From Symsagittifera roscoffensis (lineage: Eukaryota; Xenacoelomorpha; Acoela; Convolutidae): DNA of 64,000 nt. The notes beneath the pieces are model-generated. The model was not told where the DNA came from. It made no database searches and was given only the letters and a program-made list of their open reading frames with translations. A program made the translations under genes and the position numbers. Below, piece after piece: positions 56,220-64,000 of this stretch; the stretch's first letter is position 1, and every line of letters starts with the position of its first letter. The stretch covers positions 71,453,345 through 71,517,344 of the forward strand of contig NC_087062.1 in NCBI RefSeq assembly GCF_963678635.1. Reading direction: 5' to 3'.

Positions 56220-56326
56220 CGAGGGCGACGGAGAAGCAGCACGTGGACCCAGAGAACCTAGTCTTGTCTTTGACGAGGCTGAGGGACTTCCTTGTCGAAA
56301 TATCTTTTTATCTGAACTGTTTTTAA
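55995..56326 (+). pseudogene. Macrodomain-like domain, frameshifted and truncated
   Basis: The residue pattern follows the short TARG1/OARD1-type macrodomain in order. A strand entry (IVLTDSDFIL) is followed by the hydrophobic core strand AIVITTDM, the helix LAADFKREYKNVEFL and the segment PGIGAWLPYL. Next come the strand YLCFLVTRATE and the helix VDPENLVLSLTRLRDFLVE. In that family the loop before the helix is Gly-Ala-Gly-Ile-Ala; here it is Arg-Thr-Ala-Leu-Ala. The catalytic Lys of the LITK segment is replaced by Arg-Ala (LVTRATE). The domain is split by a frameshift near 56197 and ends early (ISFYLNCF) at 56326. The 34-36 kb relic retains sequence for the missing C-terminal part. This is homology by eye and needs a profile search. 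Confidence 0.55.
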
Positions 56327-56467
56327 GCAAATTTTAACGATATATGTTAAGGTGAAACAGATAAGTGTGATATTCGTGATTTCTTTTCTAGATCCTGATT
56401 GATCATTTAAAATACTCACTTGAGTCAAATAATCGAATCGAATCAAATCAAACTTGAAAAGAATAGA
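56327..56467 (+). other. Inter-ORF region with candidate splice acceptor
   Basis: This short AT-rich segment has a pyrimidine-rich tract ending TTTTCTAG at about 56385-56392. That position would suit splicing of a subgenomic mRNA for the downstream ORF, as is common for env-position genes. The donor is unknown. Confidence 0.3.
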
Positions 56468-57886
56468 ATGGACAACTTCAACCTGGATGAATTGATGGAC
56501 CTGGCAGAGGCATATGTAGGACCGATGATAGATGCGATCTATCGTCGGCTGATCGATCGAGACTTCGCTCTGGAGGACCCAGAGTTAGTCATGTTGCTGA
56601 CCGCCCTGATCAACATCTTGGGGCACGACAACCGTGGGGACCGCCCCACGGAAGTCCTGTTGATGGCAGCATATGGAGAAACAGGAGTACTAGACCGCCC
56701 AAACATGAAAGTGATGAGGTGGAGAAACGGGGCTCTCTCAGGGAGTGACTTGGTGAATGAGCCTGGATTGGGACGTTCTAGGACCTACCAACCAGGTGAG
56801 ATGCCTATGCCCTCCAAGCCCAAACCTGGGCTGACGAGAATGCATCGGGAGATGAACAGCGAGGCGACCTCGTCTGGTTCACCACTGAGAGCAGCTGTGC
56901 CACCAAAAAGGGCGAAAGTAGGACAGGAAGTTCAGACGAACCAAACCATGCAAGGTCTGGATGAGATGAACGAAGAACTGAAAAGGACGAAAAAGGAGCT
57001 GGACGAGATGACCAGAAGCATGCTTCAGATGGAGGAAGATCGGGACATGTGGAGAAAGTTGTTTGAAGACTGCAACAAAAAGCAGGGTCAAGAGATTGAG
57101 CGCTTGAGGCAGGAATACAAACAGCGATCGGAGCAGGTGGCGTTGACAACGGCCGTGGAGAAAGTGATACCTGCAAGGGATATTCCTCGTAGGCAGTCCC
57201 CGATGGAGCTCTTGACGCCTCGAGAAATGAGTCAAACAACGGAGACACGACCTCCAGTAGAGACAAATCGAGTAACGATCCCGGATCCTAGTGACACCTT
57301 GGGTGACCCCGTCGTAGAACAGACAGTGAGGAAACGGATAGAGACAGCTGGACGACTGGTCGCTAACAAGAATGCGCCAGGTTCCGGGGTGACTGCACCC
57401 TATGGAACGATTGACGATACGGGCAGAGTACAACTATCCCAGACCGTGATCAGACAAGGGATAAGTAACGTGACACCACTCATGGGGAGCTCGAGAATCC
57501 CAGAGAGGAAAGTACGAAAGATGCCAGCGAAGAAAGTGTCTCGCATAATAGACGTGCAGAAGAATAATCAATTGAAATATAATTTCACGGGAGTTCCGGA
57601 GACAGATCCGAGGGCCTGCTTCAATCGAGCTACCTGGAGCCCAGCTGTGAACCTGCAGCAACCACCACTCGGGACATCTCATCTGATATTGGGAGACAGC
57701 TTGGTCAGAGTGCTGTCAAATTTGGGGACCTCGTGGGTCACCACGGTGATGGCCTTTGGAGGAGCGACGATAGCCCAATTATATCGGATGGTGGAACTGA
57801 TGAATCCAGGGAGGATTCCCAATGTAATGATCTTAGTTGGGACGAATGACATCTCCAGAGGTTCAGATGGCTGGAAGCTCATGTGA
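56468..57886 (+). CDS. Env-position ORF with coiled coil and SGNH hydrolase domain
   Basis: ATG 56468 is chosen over an upstream in-frame TTG. The N-terminal region (MDNFNLDELMDLAEAYVGPM) is helical and acidic. A coiled coil spans about residues 165-235 (DEMNEELKRTKKELDEMTRS and following). The C-terminal part has SGNH/GDSL-hydrolase signatures: block I HLILGDSLVRVL with nucleophile Ser411, block II Gly in AFGGATIAQL, and block III LVGTNDIS with Asn460. The ORF stops after SDGWKLM because, compared with the inverted copy at 63421-63804, about 100 nt including the core strand VLTVCTVPMN has been lost, so block V (Asp-x-x-His) is absent. SGNH domains are esterases or acyl hydrolases. A similar coiled coil plus esterase pairing is known in ORF1 of some CR1-type LINEs. 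Confidence 0.75.
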   Translation: MDNFNLDELMDLAEAYVGPMIDAIYRRLIDRDFALEDPELVMLLTALINILGHDNRGDRPTEVLLMAAYGETGVLDRPNMKVMRWRNGALSGSDLVNEPGLGRSRTYQPGEMPMPSKPKPGLTRMHREMNSEATSSGSPLRAAVPPKRAKVGQEVQTNQTMQGLDEMNEELKRTKKELDEMTRSMLQMEEDRDMWRKLFEDCNKKQGQEIERLRQEYKQRSEQVALTTAVEKVIPARDIPRRQSPMELLTPREMSQTTETRPPVETNRVTIPDPSDTLGDPVVEQTVRKRIETAGRLVANKNAPGSGVTAPYGTIDDTGRVQLSQTVIRQGISNVTPLMGSSRIPERKVRKMPAKKVSRIIDVQKNNQLKYNFTGVPETDPRACFNRATWSPAVNLQQPPLGTSHLILGDSLVRVLSNLGTSWVTTVMAFGGATIAQLYRMVELMNPGRIPNVMILVGTNDISRGSDGWKLM

Positions 57887-58467
57887 GAGAAAATAATAGA
57901 CAGGAGGCACCGACGAGAGAACAGTTGCGGAAATTAGATTGTCTAAAAGATTTAGATCTTTTTGAGACAATGTGCAAAGTTCTAAACATTCCGATGGAAG
58001 TGAAGAAGATATGGGCAAGAAAACGATTGATGCCATGGTTCAGAGCTAACATGACTGCATGGTTGTACGAGTATGCGAAGAAGCGTATGTCGAAGCATGG
58101 CAGAGTGTACAGTGAATATCAGCTGGACATTGGGGCAGGAGCTTTCAAGCGAGCTCTCGTGACTCATCGGAATGCAGTGACCACCGCTGTGAAAAGAATT
58201 TCCAGGACGAGTGAACGTAGTGGAAAGGAGAAGGCAGAGATGTTAAAGGAGGATTTGGAGAGAAACGTAACGTTGTGTCTCCACAACAGCTTCTGCAGAA
58301 ACAGAGAATCTAACGTGGATCCCCTACCTTGTTGTAAACAGAGGGTGGAAGAGCAGAAGTGTTGGAGGACGGCTTCCAGCAGCGTCAGGATAGCTAAAGA
58401 CGTGTTACAAGATACAGAAACTGAGAGTGCAGAGTCAGTATCACAGGAGGAAGAAATGGAACATTGA
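57883..58467 (+). CDS. C-terminal part of the env-position protein (Cys-rich, basic)
   Basis: This is an open frame continuing the previous ORF in another frame. It is well conserved with the inverted copy (62891-63500). It has a helical basic domain (LRKLDCLKDLDLFETMCKVL, IWARKRLMPWFRANMTAWLY, VYSEYQLDIGAGAFKRALVT), then a Cys-containing segment (LCLHNSFCRNRES, DPLPCCKQRVEEQKCW) and an acidic C-terminus ending SQEEEMEH. No domain family is recognised. In both copies it is out of frame with the SGNH domain, by deletion here and by a frame change in the other, so the intact join is not seen in this window. Confidence 0.6.
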   Translation: MRENNRQEAPTREQLRKLDCLKDLDLFETMCKVLNIPMEVKKIWARKRLMPWFRANMTAWLYEYAKKRMSKHGRVYSEYQLDIGAGAFKRALVTHRNAVTTAVKRISRTSERSGKEKAEMLKEDLERNVTLCLHNSFCRNRESNVDPLPCCKQRVEEQKCWRTASSSVRIAKDVLQDTETESAESVSQEEEMEH

Positions 58468-59288
58468 TGAATGGTCGAGAAAACAAGAGGCAACAAGAAA
58501 GAAAATTAGAAGAATTTAGAAGTTTTAGAACTTCTAAACGACGAAAAAAGAAGAGAACAAAGGAGTGATGAAGAAAAGCTAAAACTCAGAATTGTTTTTG
58601 TGTGTGAAAAACTCAAGTGAGAAACCAAGCAACCAAGTTGTAATTGAAAACTGAAACATTAAGTTGAGTTTTGAAATTGTTGCATTTATAAATTTGCATT
58701 TTGATTTTAGTTGAAGTGGCTTTAGAGACACTCACTTACTATTTATTTAGAAAGGCTTAAGTGAATGAGTATATTTAAATTGTCCAGCCTGCATGACTGT
58801 TTTTAATCAGCTAGGAGAACTGATCACTTTGTGGTGACATGGAAGGCTTGAGTAGTCTCTCGAAGAGGGAGATTGTTTCATTGTTCTTTCTAACCACAGA
58901 GTTTCTTAGTTTTATTATTCAGGACAATAACAAGCAAGATTTCCGAAGGGAAGAAGCATAGTAGGATAATTTTAGCTTGTTGGTTGGCAGGACTGTCCTG
59001 CAAGCCAACACCTTTTAAATCTAAGAGAAAAAGTTTTAATCGGGACATTGACACTGGAAGTCAGAAAATATGTTTTTATCTTAGGTCGTATCCTCAATGT
59101 GCAGATTAATGAGAGAATTTGAAGGCTATAGTGATGTAGTATGATGCCATTTATATTCTGCAGTGAGTCGATGTGACGTGGATAAAAGTATTTTTGTGCA
59201 TTTTGTAAATTCTGTTCGATGACACTGTAACCATTTTACGAACATTGCGTGATTCAATGAGGACATTGACCGGACTGTCCGGGGAGTA
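58468..59288 (+). other. 3' untranslated region of main element
   Basis: About 820 nt without ORFs. It contains hairpins: TTAGAAGTTTTAGAACTTCTAA (58517-58538), GTTGGCAGGACTGTCCTGC (about 58982-59000), and CCGGACTGTCCGG (about 59270-59282) just before the 3' LTR. The last 10 nt (CCGGGGAGTA) may serve as a weak polypurine tract. The region is conserved in the inverted copy. Confidence 0.55.
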
Positions 59289-59712
59289 TGTGACATTCGA
59301 CCAGAATGTGAAAAATGCAATCTCTGCAGAATTCAAATTTTTAGCAGCGCGCCTTCCGAATTGGTGATTATTGAGATTTAAGAACGTTATTGGAACGATT
59401 GACCAAACGGTGAGGGCTGGAATATTCTGGTATTTTGAAATTTCAAAAATTCGAATTATGACGTCATATTTCTGAGAAACGTCAGAAAAGGCCATTTTGG
59501 CTAAAAAAACGAGAAAGAAAAACAGAACAACATTAGCTGCGCTAACAACAACTACGAAATAGAGATTGGAAAACGACAACGAGTTGCAGGAATAGCAGTG
59601 AACACTCCGAGTTGCAACTATTGTGCCGCTACAATAGTTGCAAGGCCGTTGCGAACAACGGTGAAGGGTGAAAGACGGCCTTCCGCATTAAGAAGAAATC
59701 AGGATTAACAAG

Positions 59713-60619
59713 CAGGCATTTCGGGTTCGGGTTCGGGTTTTCGGGTATCGGGTCGGGTTTTCGGGTTTTGAGACAAATTTCGGGTTTCGGGTCGGGTTTC
59801 GGGTTCAACAAATTTTCGGGTTCGGGTTCGGGTTCGGGTATTCAATTATGTCGGATTTCTAAAACCCGACTTTTGTTTGCTGTTTTCGGTTTCGACAAAA
59901 ACTTTCCCAATTTTTCTTTTGTTTGAGGTTTTTTACTTTTTTAATTTTTATTTCTATTTCATTAGTAACAAAAGTTAGGAGTTCTCCTCGCTTCAAGAAA
60001 CTGTTTCAACTTCTTACAACTTGAAAGGGCAGTTGGACCAAAAGAGTAACAAATACGAAGAACATTGAGACAAATTCCCACAACAAATTCTGACATTGAG
60101 AGAGCGTTCAGTTATGCAAAGTACTTGAAGAAGGATATTCAATCGCGACTTAAGACGGAGAATTTTACACGCAACGTGTTCTTGAAACTCACCGAGGAAT
60201 GCGTTTAATACGTACTTGTACGTTCCCATTTCATAATAATACAGCTTTATATTTCCGTTGAACTTTTTTGTTTTCTATATACATTCATATTTTAATACAC
60301 ATTTATTGCATAAATATTGTTTTTACAGCTATTTTTATTGTTCACTGTAAGAGAAAGTTACACTCTAAAAACGCATCAAATTTATTGCGTCAACGTTCAT
60401 ACCATTTAATCTACCTGAAAATCGGGCATGTCGGGTATCGGGTCGGGTAATCGGGTTTTGAGATCTTTTTCGGGTTTCGGGCCGGGTTTCGGGTTTGAAA
60501 TGAATGTCGGGTTCGGGTTCGGGTTCGGGTTTGAAGAAACCGTCGGGTTCGGGTTCGGGTTTTAGCTTATCGGGTAATCGGGTTTCGGGTTTGAAAAATG
60601 TCGGGTCCCGAAATGCCTG
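59713..60619 (+). mobile_element. Non-autonomous hAT element (907 bp) inside the 3' LTR
   Basis: The 8-bp target duplication TTAACAAG lies at 59705-59712 and 60620-60627. It has 13-bp perfect inverted termini CAGGCATTTCGGG and CCCGAAATGCCTG. Both ends carry subterminal arrays of TCGGGT and TTCGGG units. The centre keeps a transposase C-terminal remnant. The empty site is visible in the other LTR copies (for example 36933-36940). Confidence 0.95.
60050..60208 (+). pseudogene. hAT transposase C-terminal (dimerisation) remnant
   Basis: The frame reads LRQIPTTNSDIERAFSYAKY and continues LKKDIQSRLKTENF to VFLKLTEECV and a TAA. The pattern PTTNSDIERAFS followed by a basic segment, RL and a final FLK helix is the conserved C-terminal dimerisation region of hAT transposases. 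It is preceded by a stop, so only the tail of the gene remains. Confidence 0.75.
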
Positions 60620-61126
60620 TTAACAAGCTTGATCCAGCGGATTCATCAATCCGGAAGGGTAAAGGAACTGAAACTTTTATCCTGTTACATAAACTTTTAG
60701 CTTCCTGTCATGTCCTGACTTGAATTTAATTAACATCTAGATTCATTTTGATAAGGATGAGAAGCTAGGAGTTGGGGGAAAGGGTTGATCCATCTTCAAT
60801 GGAGATGATGATTTTTATCTACTGAACAAAAACAATAGTAATATAATAAGTAGTAGCCCTGTTTTTAGGAGTGACCTCGTGGTCTGGGGATACTGAGACC
60901 CAGCCATGAGCTCACTATTTCTGCATGTAATCTAGTTATTTTGAGTGTTTTGACCGAAGCCGAAAGCAGTAACGTTTTTGTCGACCCGATGTTAGAAAGA
61001 CCACCGAAAAGTACTGGCTTGGTAGAGACGGTGAAAAGCATGCAAAGCTCTGTTTAGACGTTAGCCAGTCGTCTTAAGACCCAGTTTTGTCTTCCGTCGA
61101 TATGTATCTTCCGGGCGAATGTTACA

Positions 61127-61148
61127 GAACCGGATTGACTCCGACAGA
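61127..61148. other. 22-bp spacer between opposed elements
   Basis: This is the sequence between the 3' ends of two inverted LTRs (61126 and 61149). It is the centre of a palindrome with arms of at least about 2.8 kb. Confidence 0.8.
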
Positions 61149-62067
61149 TGTAACATTCGCCCGGAAGATACATATCGACGGATAACAAAACTAAGTCTTA
61201 AGACGACTGGCTAGCGTCTAAACAGAGCTTTGCATGTTTTTCACCGTCTCTACCAAGCCAGTACTTTTCGGTGGTCTTTCTTACATCAGGCTGACAAAAA
61301 CGTTACTGTTCTCCGGCTTCGACCAGAACGCTCAAATTAACTGAATTACATGCAAAATTAGTGAGCTCATGGCTGGGTCTCAGTATCCCCAGACCACGAG
61401 GTCACTCCTAAAAACAGGGCTACTACTTATTATATTACTATTGTTTTTGTTCAGTAGATAAAAATCATCATCTCCATCGAAGATGGATCAACCCTTCCCC
61501 CTCTACTTCTAGCTCCTCATTCTTGTCAAAACGAATTAAGATCTTAATTAAATTCAAGTCAGGACATGACGGATGCTAAAATTCAATATAAGTTCATAAA
61601 AGTCCACGTCCCGAGACCCCTCCGGATTCTTGAATCCGGTGAATCAAGCTTCTTAATATCCAGTTCACAATAACTCGGAAGGCTGGGTTTTACCCTTCAC
61701 CGTTGCTCGCAACGGCCTTGCAACTATTGTAACAGCACAATAGTTGCAACTCGGAACGTCCTCTGCTGTTCGGTAGTTCGTTGTTGTTTTTTAGTCTCGA
61801 TTTCGTACTGTTCGTAATCGCAGATGAAAGTTGTTCTGTTCTTTTTGCTATTTTAGCTAAAATGGCCGTCTCTGACGTTTCTCAGAAATATGACGTCATA
61901 ATTCGAATTTTTAAAAATTAGAATTCCAGAATCTTCTAGCCTTCACCGTTTTGCTAATCGTTCAAATAACGTCCTTATCCGTTCTAAATCGCCAATTCGG
62001 AAGGCTTGCTGCTAAAATACCGAATTCTGCAGAGACTGCATTTTGGCCATTCTGGTCGAATGTCACA
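61149..62067 (-). repeat. 3' LTR of inverted element
   Basis: In gene sense it starts TGTGACATTCG (62067 downward) and ends CGAATGTTACA. It is about 919 bp and lacks the hAT insertion. It carries many substitutions relative to the other LTRs. Confidence 0.88.
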
Positions 62068-62890
62068 TACTCCCCGGACAGTCCGGTCAATGTCCTCATT
62101 GAATCGCGCAATGTTCATAAAATGGTTACAGTGCCATCGAACAGAATTTACAAAATGCACGGAATTACTTTTATCCACGTCATATCAACTCACTGCAGAA
62201 TATAAATGGCATCATACTACATCACTATAGCCTTCAAATTCTTTCATTAATCTGCACATTGAGAATATGACCTAAGATAAAACATGTTTTCTGACTTCCA
62301 GTGTCTATGTCCCGATTAAAACTCTTTTCTCTTAGATTTAAAAGGTGTTGGCTTGCAGGACAGTCCTGCCAACCAACAAGCTAAAATTATCCTACTATGC
62401 TCCTTCCCTTCGGAAATCTTGCTTGTTTATTGTCCTGAATATTAAAACTAAGAAACTTTGTGGTTAGAAAGAACTATGCAACAACCTCCCTCCTCAAGAA
62501 GTTACTCCAGTTTTTCATGTCACCACAAAGTGATCAGTCTTCCTAAGTGATTAAAAACAATCATGCAGGCTGGAATATTTAAATATACTCTTCCCTCAAG
62601 CCTTTCTAAATAAATAATAAGTGAGTGTCTCTAAAGCCACTTCAACTAAAACCAAAATGCAAATTTATAAATGCAACAATTTCCAAACTCAACTTAAATG
62701 TTTCAGTTTTCAATTACAACTTGGTTGCTTGGTTTCTCACTTGAGTTTTTCACACACATAAAACAATTCTGAGTTTTAACTTTTCTTCATTATCCCTTTG
62801 TTCTCTTCTTTTTTCGTCGTTTAGAAGTTCTAAAACTTCTAAATTCTTCTAATTTTCTTTCTTGTTGCCTCTTGTTTTCTCGACCATTCA
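62068..62890 (-). other. 3' untranslated region of inverted element
   Basis: It is homologous to 58468-59288, including the TTAGAAGTTCTAAAACTTCTAA hairpin (62821-62842) and the CCGGACAGTCCGG hairpin beside the LTR. No ORF is present. Confidence 0.55.
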
Positions 62891-63568
62891 TCAATGCTCC
62901 ATTTCCTCCTCCTGTGACGCTGACTCTGCACTCTCGGTCTCCGTGTCTTGCAGCACGTCATTGACTATCCTGACGCTGTTGGAAGCCGTCCTCCAACACT
63001 TCTGCTCTTCCACCCTCTGTTTACAGCAAGGTAGGGGATCCACGTTTGATTCTCTGTTTCTACAGAAGCTGTTGTGGAGACACAACGCCACGTTTCTTTC
63101 CAAATCTTCTTTCAGCATCTCTGCCTTCTCATTTCCACTACGCTCGCTCGTCCTGGAAATTCTTTTCACAGCGGTGGTCACTGCATTCCGATGGGTCACG
63201 AAAGCTCGCTTGAAAGCTCCTGCCCCAATGTCCAGCTGATATTCACTGTACACTCTGCCATGTTTCGACATATGCTTTTTCGCATACTCGTACAACCATG
63301 CAGTCATGTTAGCTCTGAACCATGGCATCAATCGTTTTCTTGCCCATATCTTCTTCACTTCCATCGGAATGTTTAGAACTTTGCACATTGTCTCAAAAAG
63401 ATCTAAATCTTTCAGACAATCTAATTTCCGCAATTGTTCTCTCGTTGGTGCCTCCTTCCTGATGCTGTCAGGCTTCTTGCGTTCATTGGCACCGTGCAAA
63501 CGGTCAGTACCGCGCAACTGAACTTCTGCCAGAGAGTAGTGAACAAACACACCATCATTGATTCCCAC
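62891..63568 (-). CDS. Cys-rich C-terminal region of env-position protein, inverted copy
   Basis: This open minus-strand frame is homologous to 57883-58467 from EAPTREQLRKLDCLKDLDLF to the final SQEEEMEH. The first ~45 codons (MGINDGVFVHYSLAEVQLRG) are an out-of-frame reading of the SGNH region and are not part of the ancestral protein. Conservation of the rest with substitutions that keep the frame supports real coding in the family. Confidence 0.55.
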   Translation of the reverse strand: MGINDGVFVHYSLAEVQLRGTDRLHGANERKKPDSIRKEAPTREQLRKLDCLKDLDLFETMCKVLNIPMEVKKIWARKRLMPWFRANMTAWLYEYAKKHMSKHGRVYSEYQLDIGAGAFKRAFVTHRNAVTTAVKRISRTSERSGNEKAEMLKEDLERNVALCLHNSFCRNRESNVDPLPCCKQRVEEQKCWRTASNSVRIVNDVLQDTETESAESASQEEEMEH

Positions 63569-63804
63569 AGTGCTTCCTGCTCATCTGATCCTCTGGAGAT
63601 ATCATTCGTCCCAACTAAAATCATCACATTGGGTATCTTCCCTGGATTCATCAGCTCCACCATGCGATATAATTGGGCAATCGTCGCGCCTCCAAAGGCC
63701 ATCACCGTGGTGACCCATGAGGTCCTCAAATTCGACAGCACTCTGACTAAGCTGTCTCCCAATATCAGGTGAGATGTCCCGAGTGGTGGTTGCTGCAGGT
63801 TCAC
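63421..63804 (-). CDS. SGNH hydrolase domain, inverted copy
   Basis: This minus-strand frame contains block I (HLILGDSLVRVL), GGATIAQLYRMVELMNPG, and block III (VGTNDIS). Unlike the plus-strand copy, it also keeps the following helix and strand (EALWESMMVCLFTTLWQKF, then CAVLTVCTVPMNARS). It loses frame shortly after (GRRHQRENNCGN). It shows the part deleted from the main element and supports the SGNH assignment, since a hydrophobic strand ending in Thr-Val-Pro follows the GxND block in this superfamily. Confidence 0.65.
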   Translation of the reverse strand: MNLQQPPLGTSHLILGDSLVRVLSNLRTSWVTTVMAFGGATIAQLYRMVELMNPGKIPNVMILVGTNDISRGSDEQEALWESMMVCLFTTLWQKFSCAVLTVCTVPMNARSLTASGRRHQRENNCGN

Positions 63805-64000
63805 AGCCGGGCTCCAGGTAGCTCGATTGAAGCAGGCCCTCGGATCTGTCTCCGAACTCCCGTGAAATTATGCTTCAATTGATTATTTTTCTGCACGTCC
63901 ATTACACGAGACACTTTCTTCGCTGGCATCTTTCGTACTTTCCTTTCTGGGATTCTCGAGCTCCCCATGAGTGGTGTCACGTTACTCATCCCTTGTCTGA
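63801..64000 (-). CDS. Upstream part of env-position ORF, inverted copy, cut by window edge
   Basis: The sequence is homologous to 57455-57660 of the main element (NVTPLMGSSRIPERKVRKMP, then VMDVQKNNQLKHNFTGV). A frame change near 63855 separates it from the SGNH frame (RRQIRGPASIELPGARL is an out-of-frame tail). It continues to the right of the window. Confidence 0.5.
   Translation of the reverse strand, partial: RQGMSNVTPLMGSSRIPERKVRKMPAKKVSRVMDVQKNNQLKHNFTGVRRQIRGPASIELPGARL

Larger units (their letters stand above)
44984..61126 (+). mobile_element. Ty3/gypsy-like LTR retrotransposon lacking RT-RNase H, with macrodomain and SGNH ORFs
   Basis: This is the most complete element: 5' LTR, leader, Gag-1, capsid with zinc knuckles, protease, acidic linker, integrase, an acidic region with a macrodomain-like end, an ORF with coiled coil and SGNH hydrolase, a 3' untranslated region and the 3' LTR. 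It is about 15.2 kb without the hAT insertion in the 3' LTR. Protease-before-integrase order, the GPF motif and the HHCC integrase place it with Ty3/gypsy. RT and RNase H are deleted. The two LTRs differ by roughly a dozen small changes by eye, more than the two duplicated LTRs differ from each other, so the tandem duplication is younger than the insertion. Confidence 0.85.
59289..61126 (+). repeat. 3' LTR of main element, interrupted by hAT insertion
   Basis: It starts TGTGACATTCG and ends CGAATGTTACA as in the 5' LTR. Removing 59713-60619 and one copy of the target duplication leaves about 923 bp matching 44984-45903. Confidence 0.92.
61149..64000 (-). mobile_element. Second LTR element, minus strand, 3' part only
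   Basis: From its 3' LTR (61149-62067) it runs leftward in gene sense through the 3' untranslated region, the Cys-rich C-terminal region and the SGNH domain, and leaves the window at 64000. It is clearly more diverged from the main element than the main element's two LTRs are from each other, so it is a separate older copy and not a recent inverted duplicate. Confidence 0.85.

Noticed and set aside
59713-60619. Telomere-like TCGGG repeats
   Set aside because: They are subterminal repeats of a hAT element with clear inverted ends and a target duplication, and they occur in both orientations of spacing.
44979-61131. Target-site duplication around the main LTR element
   Set aside because: The flanks AAGTGAA and GAACCGG share only GAA. 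No 4- or 5-bp duplication is present.

Overview
The window is nuclear DNA of an invertebrate animal. It is AT-rich and mostly intron or intergenic sequence. It carries exons of class A G-protein-coupled receptors and of a Ras-like GTPase with GT..AG splice sites, and it is heavily loaded with eukaryotic transposable elements. The phylum cannot be fixed from the sequence. There is no bacterial operon structure, rRNA gene or CRISPR array. A 200-bp run of N at 22825-23024 is an assembly gap.

Region 1-33 kb holds host genes plus old repeats. A GPCR gene lies on the minus strand (exons near 4.9, 4.0 and 0.75 kb; TM7 would be off the left edge). The last exon of a Ras-like GTPase lies at 6.35-6.76 kb on the plus strand. 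A second, peptide-receptor-like GPCR lies at 28.6-30.06 kb on the plus strand. Between them are hAT-type and TA-flanked MITEs, a roughly 500-bp dispersed repeat family with palindromic ends, a MULE-like transposase relic (16.7-19.3 kb), a dead Ty3/gypsy element (20.3-22.8 kb), a tandem repeat at 14.6-16.3 kb, and a strongly G-poor island (10.6-13.8 kb) with an unrecognised 284-codon ORF.

Region 33-64 kb is made almost entirely of one large Ty3/gypsy-like LTR retrotransposon family. A decayed member (32.9-36.1 kb) is followed by a tandemly duplicated 8.46-kb block (34311-42775, repeated at 42776-51218). The most complete element runs from its 5' LTR (44984-45903) to its 3' LTR (59289-61126, itself interrupted by a 907-bp hAT element). 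A second member lies in inverted orientation, tail-to-tail, from 61149 to beyond the right edge.

The complete element is unusual. Its order is LTR, a 3-kb leader full of related hairpins built on the motif AATCCGGAGGGGT, a two-part Gag (coiled-coil ORF, then capsid plus zinc knuckles), protease, a long acidic linker, integrase, an acidic C-terminal extension ending in what looks like a macrodomain, then a separate ORF in the env position with a coiled coil and an SGNH (GDSL-type) hydrolase domain. Reverse transcriptase and RNase H are absent from this copy. A relic of the same family still carries the end of RNase H just upstream of the linker, so the loss is an internal deletion and not the ancestral state. 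Several frameshifts and a stop show that the copy is no longer autonomous. The pairing of a macrodomain with an SGNH hydrolase in one LTR element is the most promising novelty in the window.
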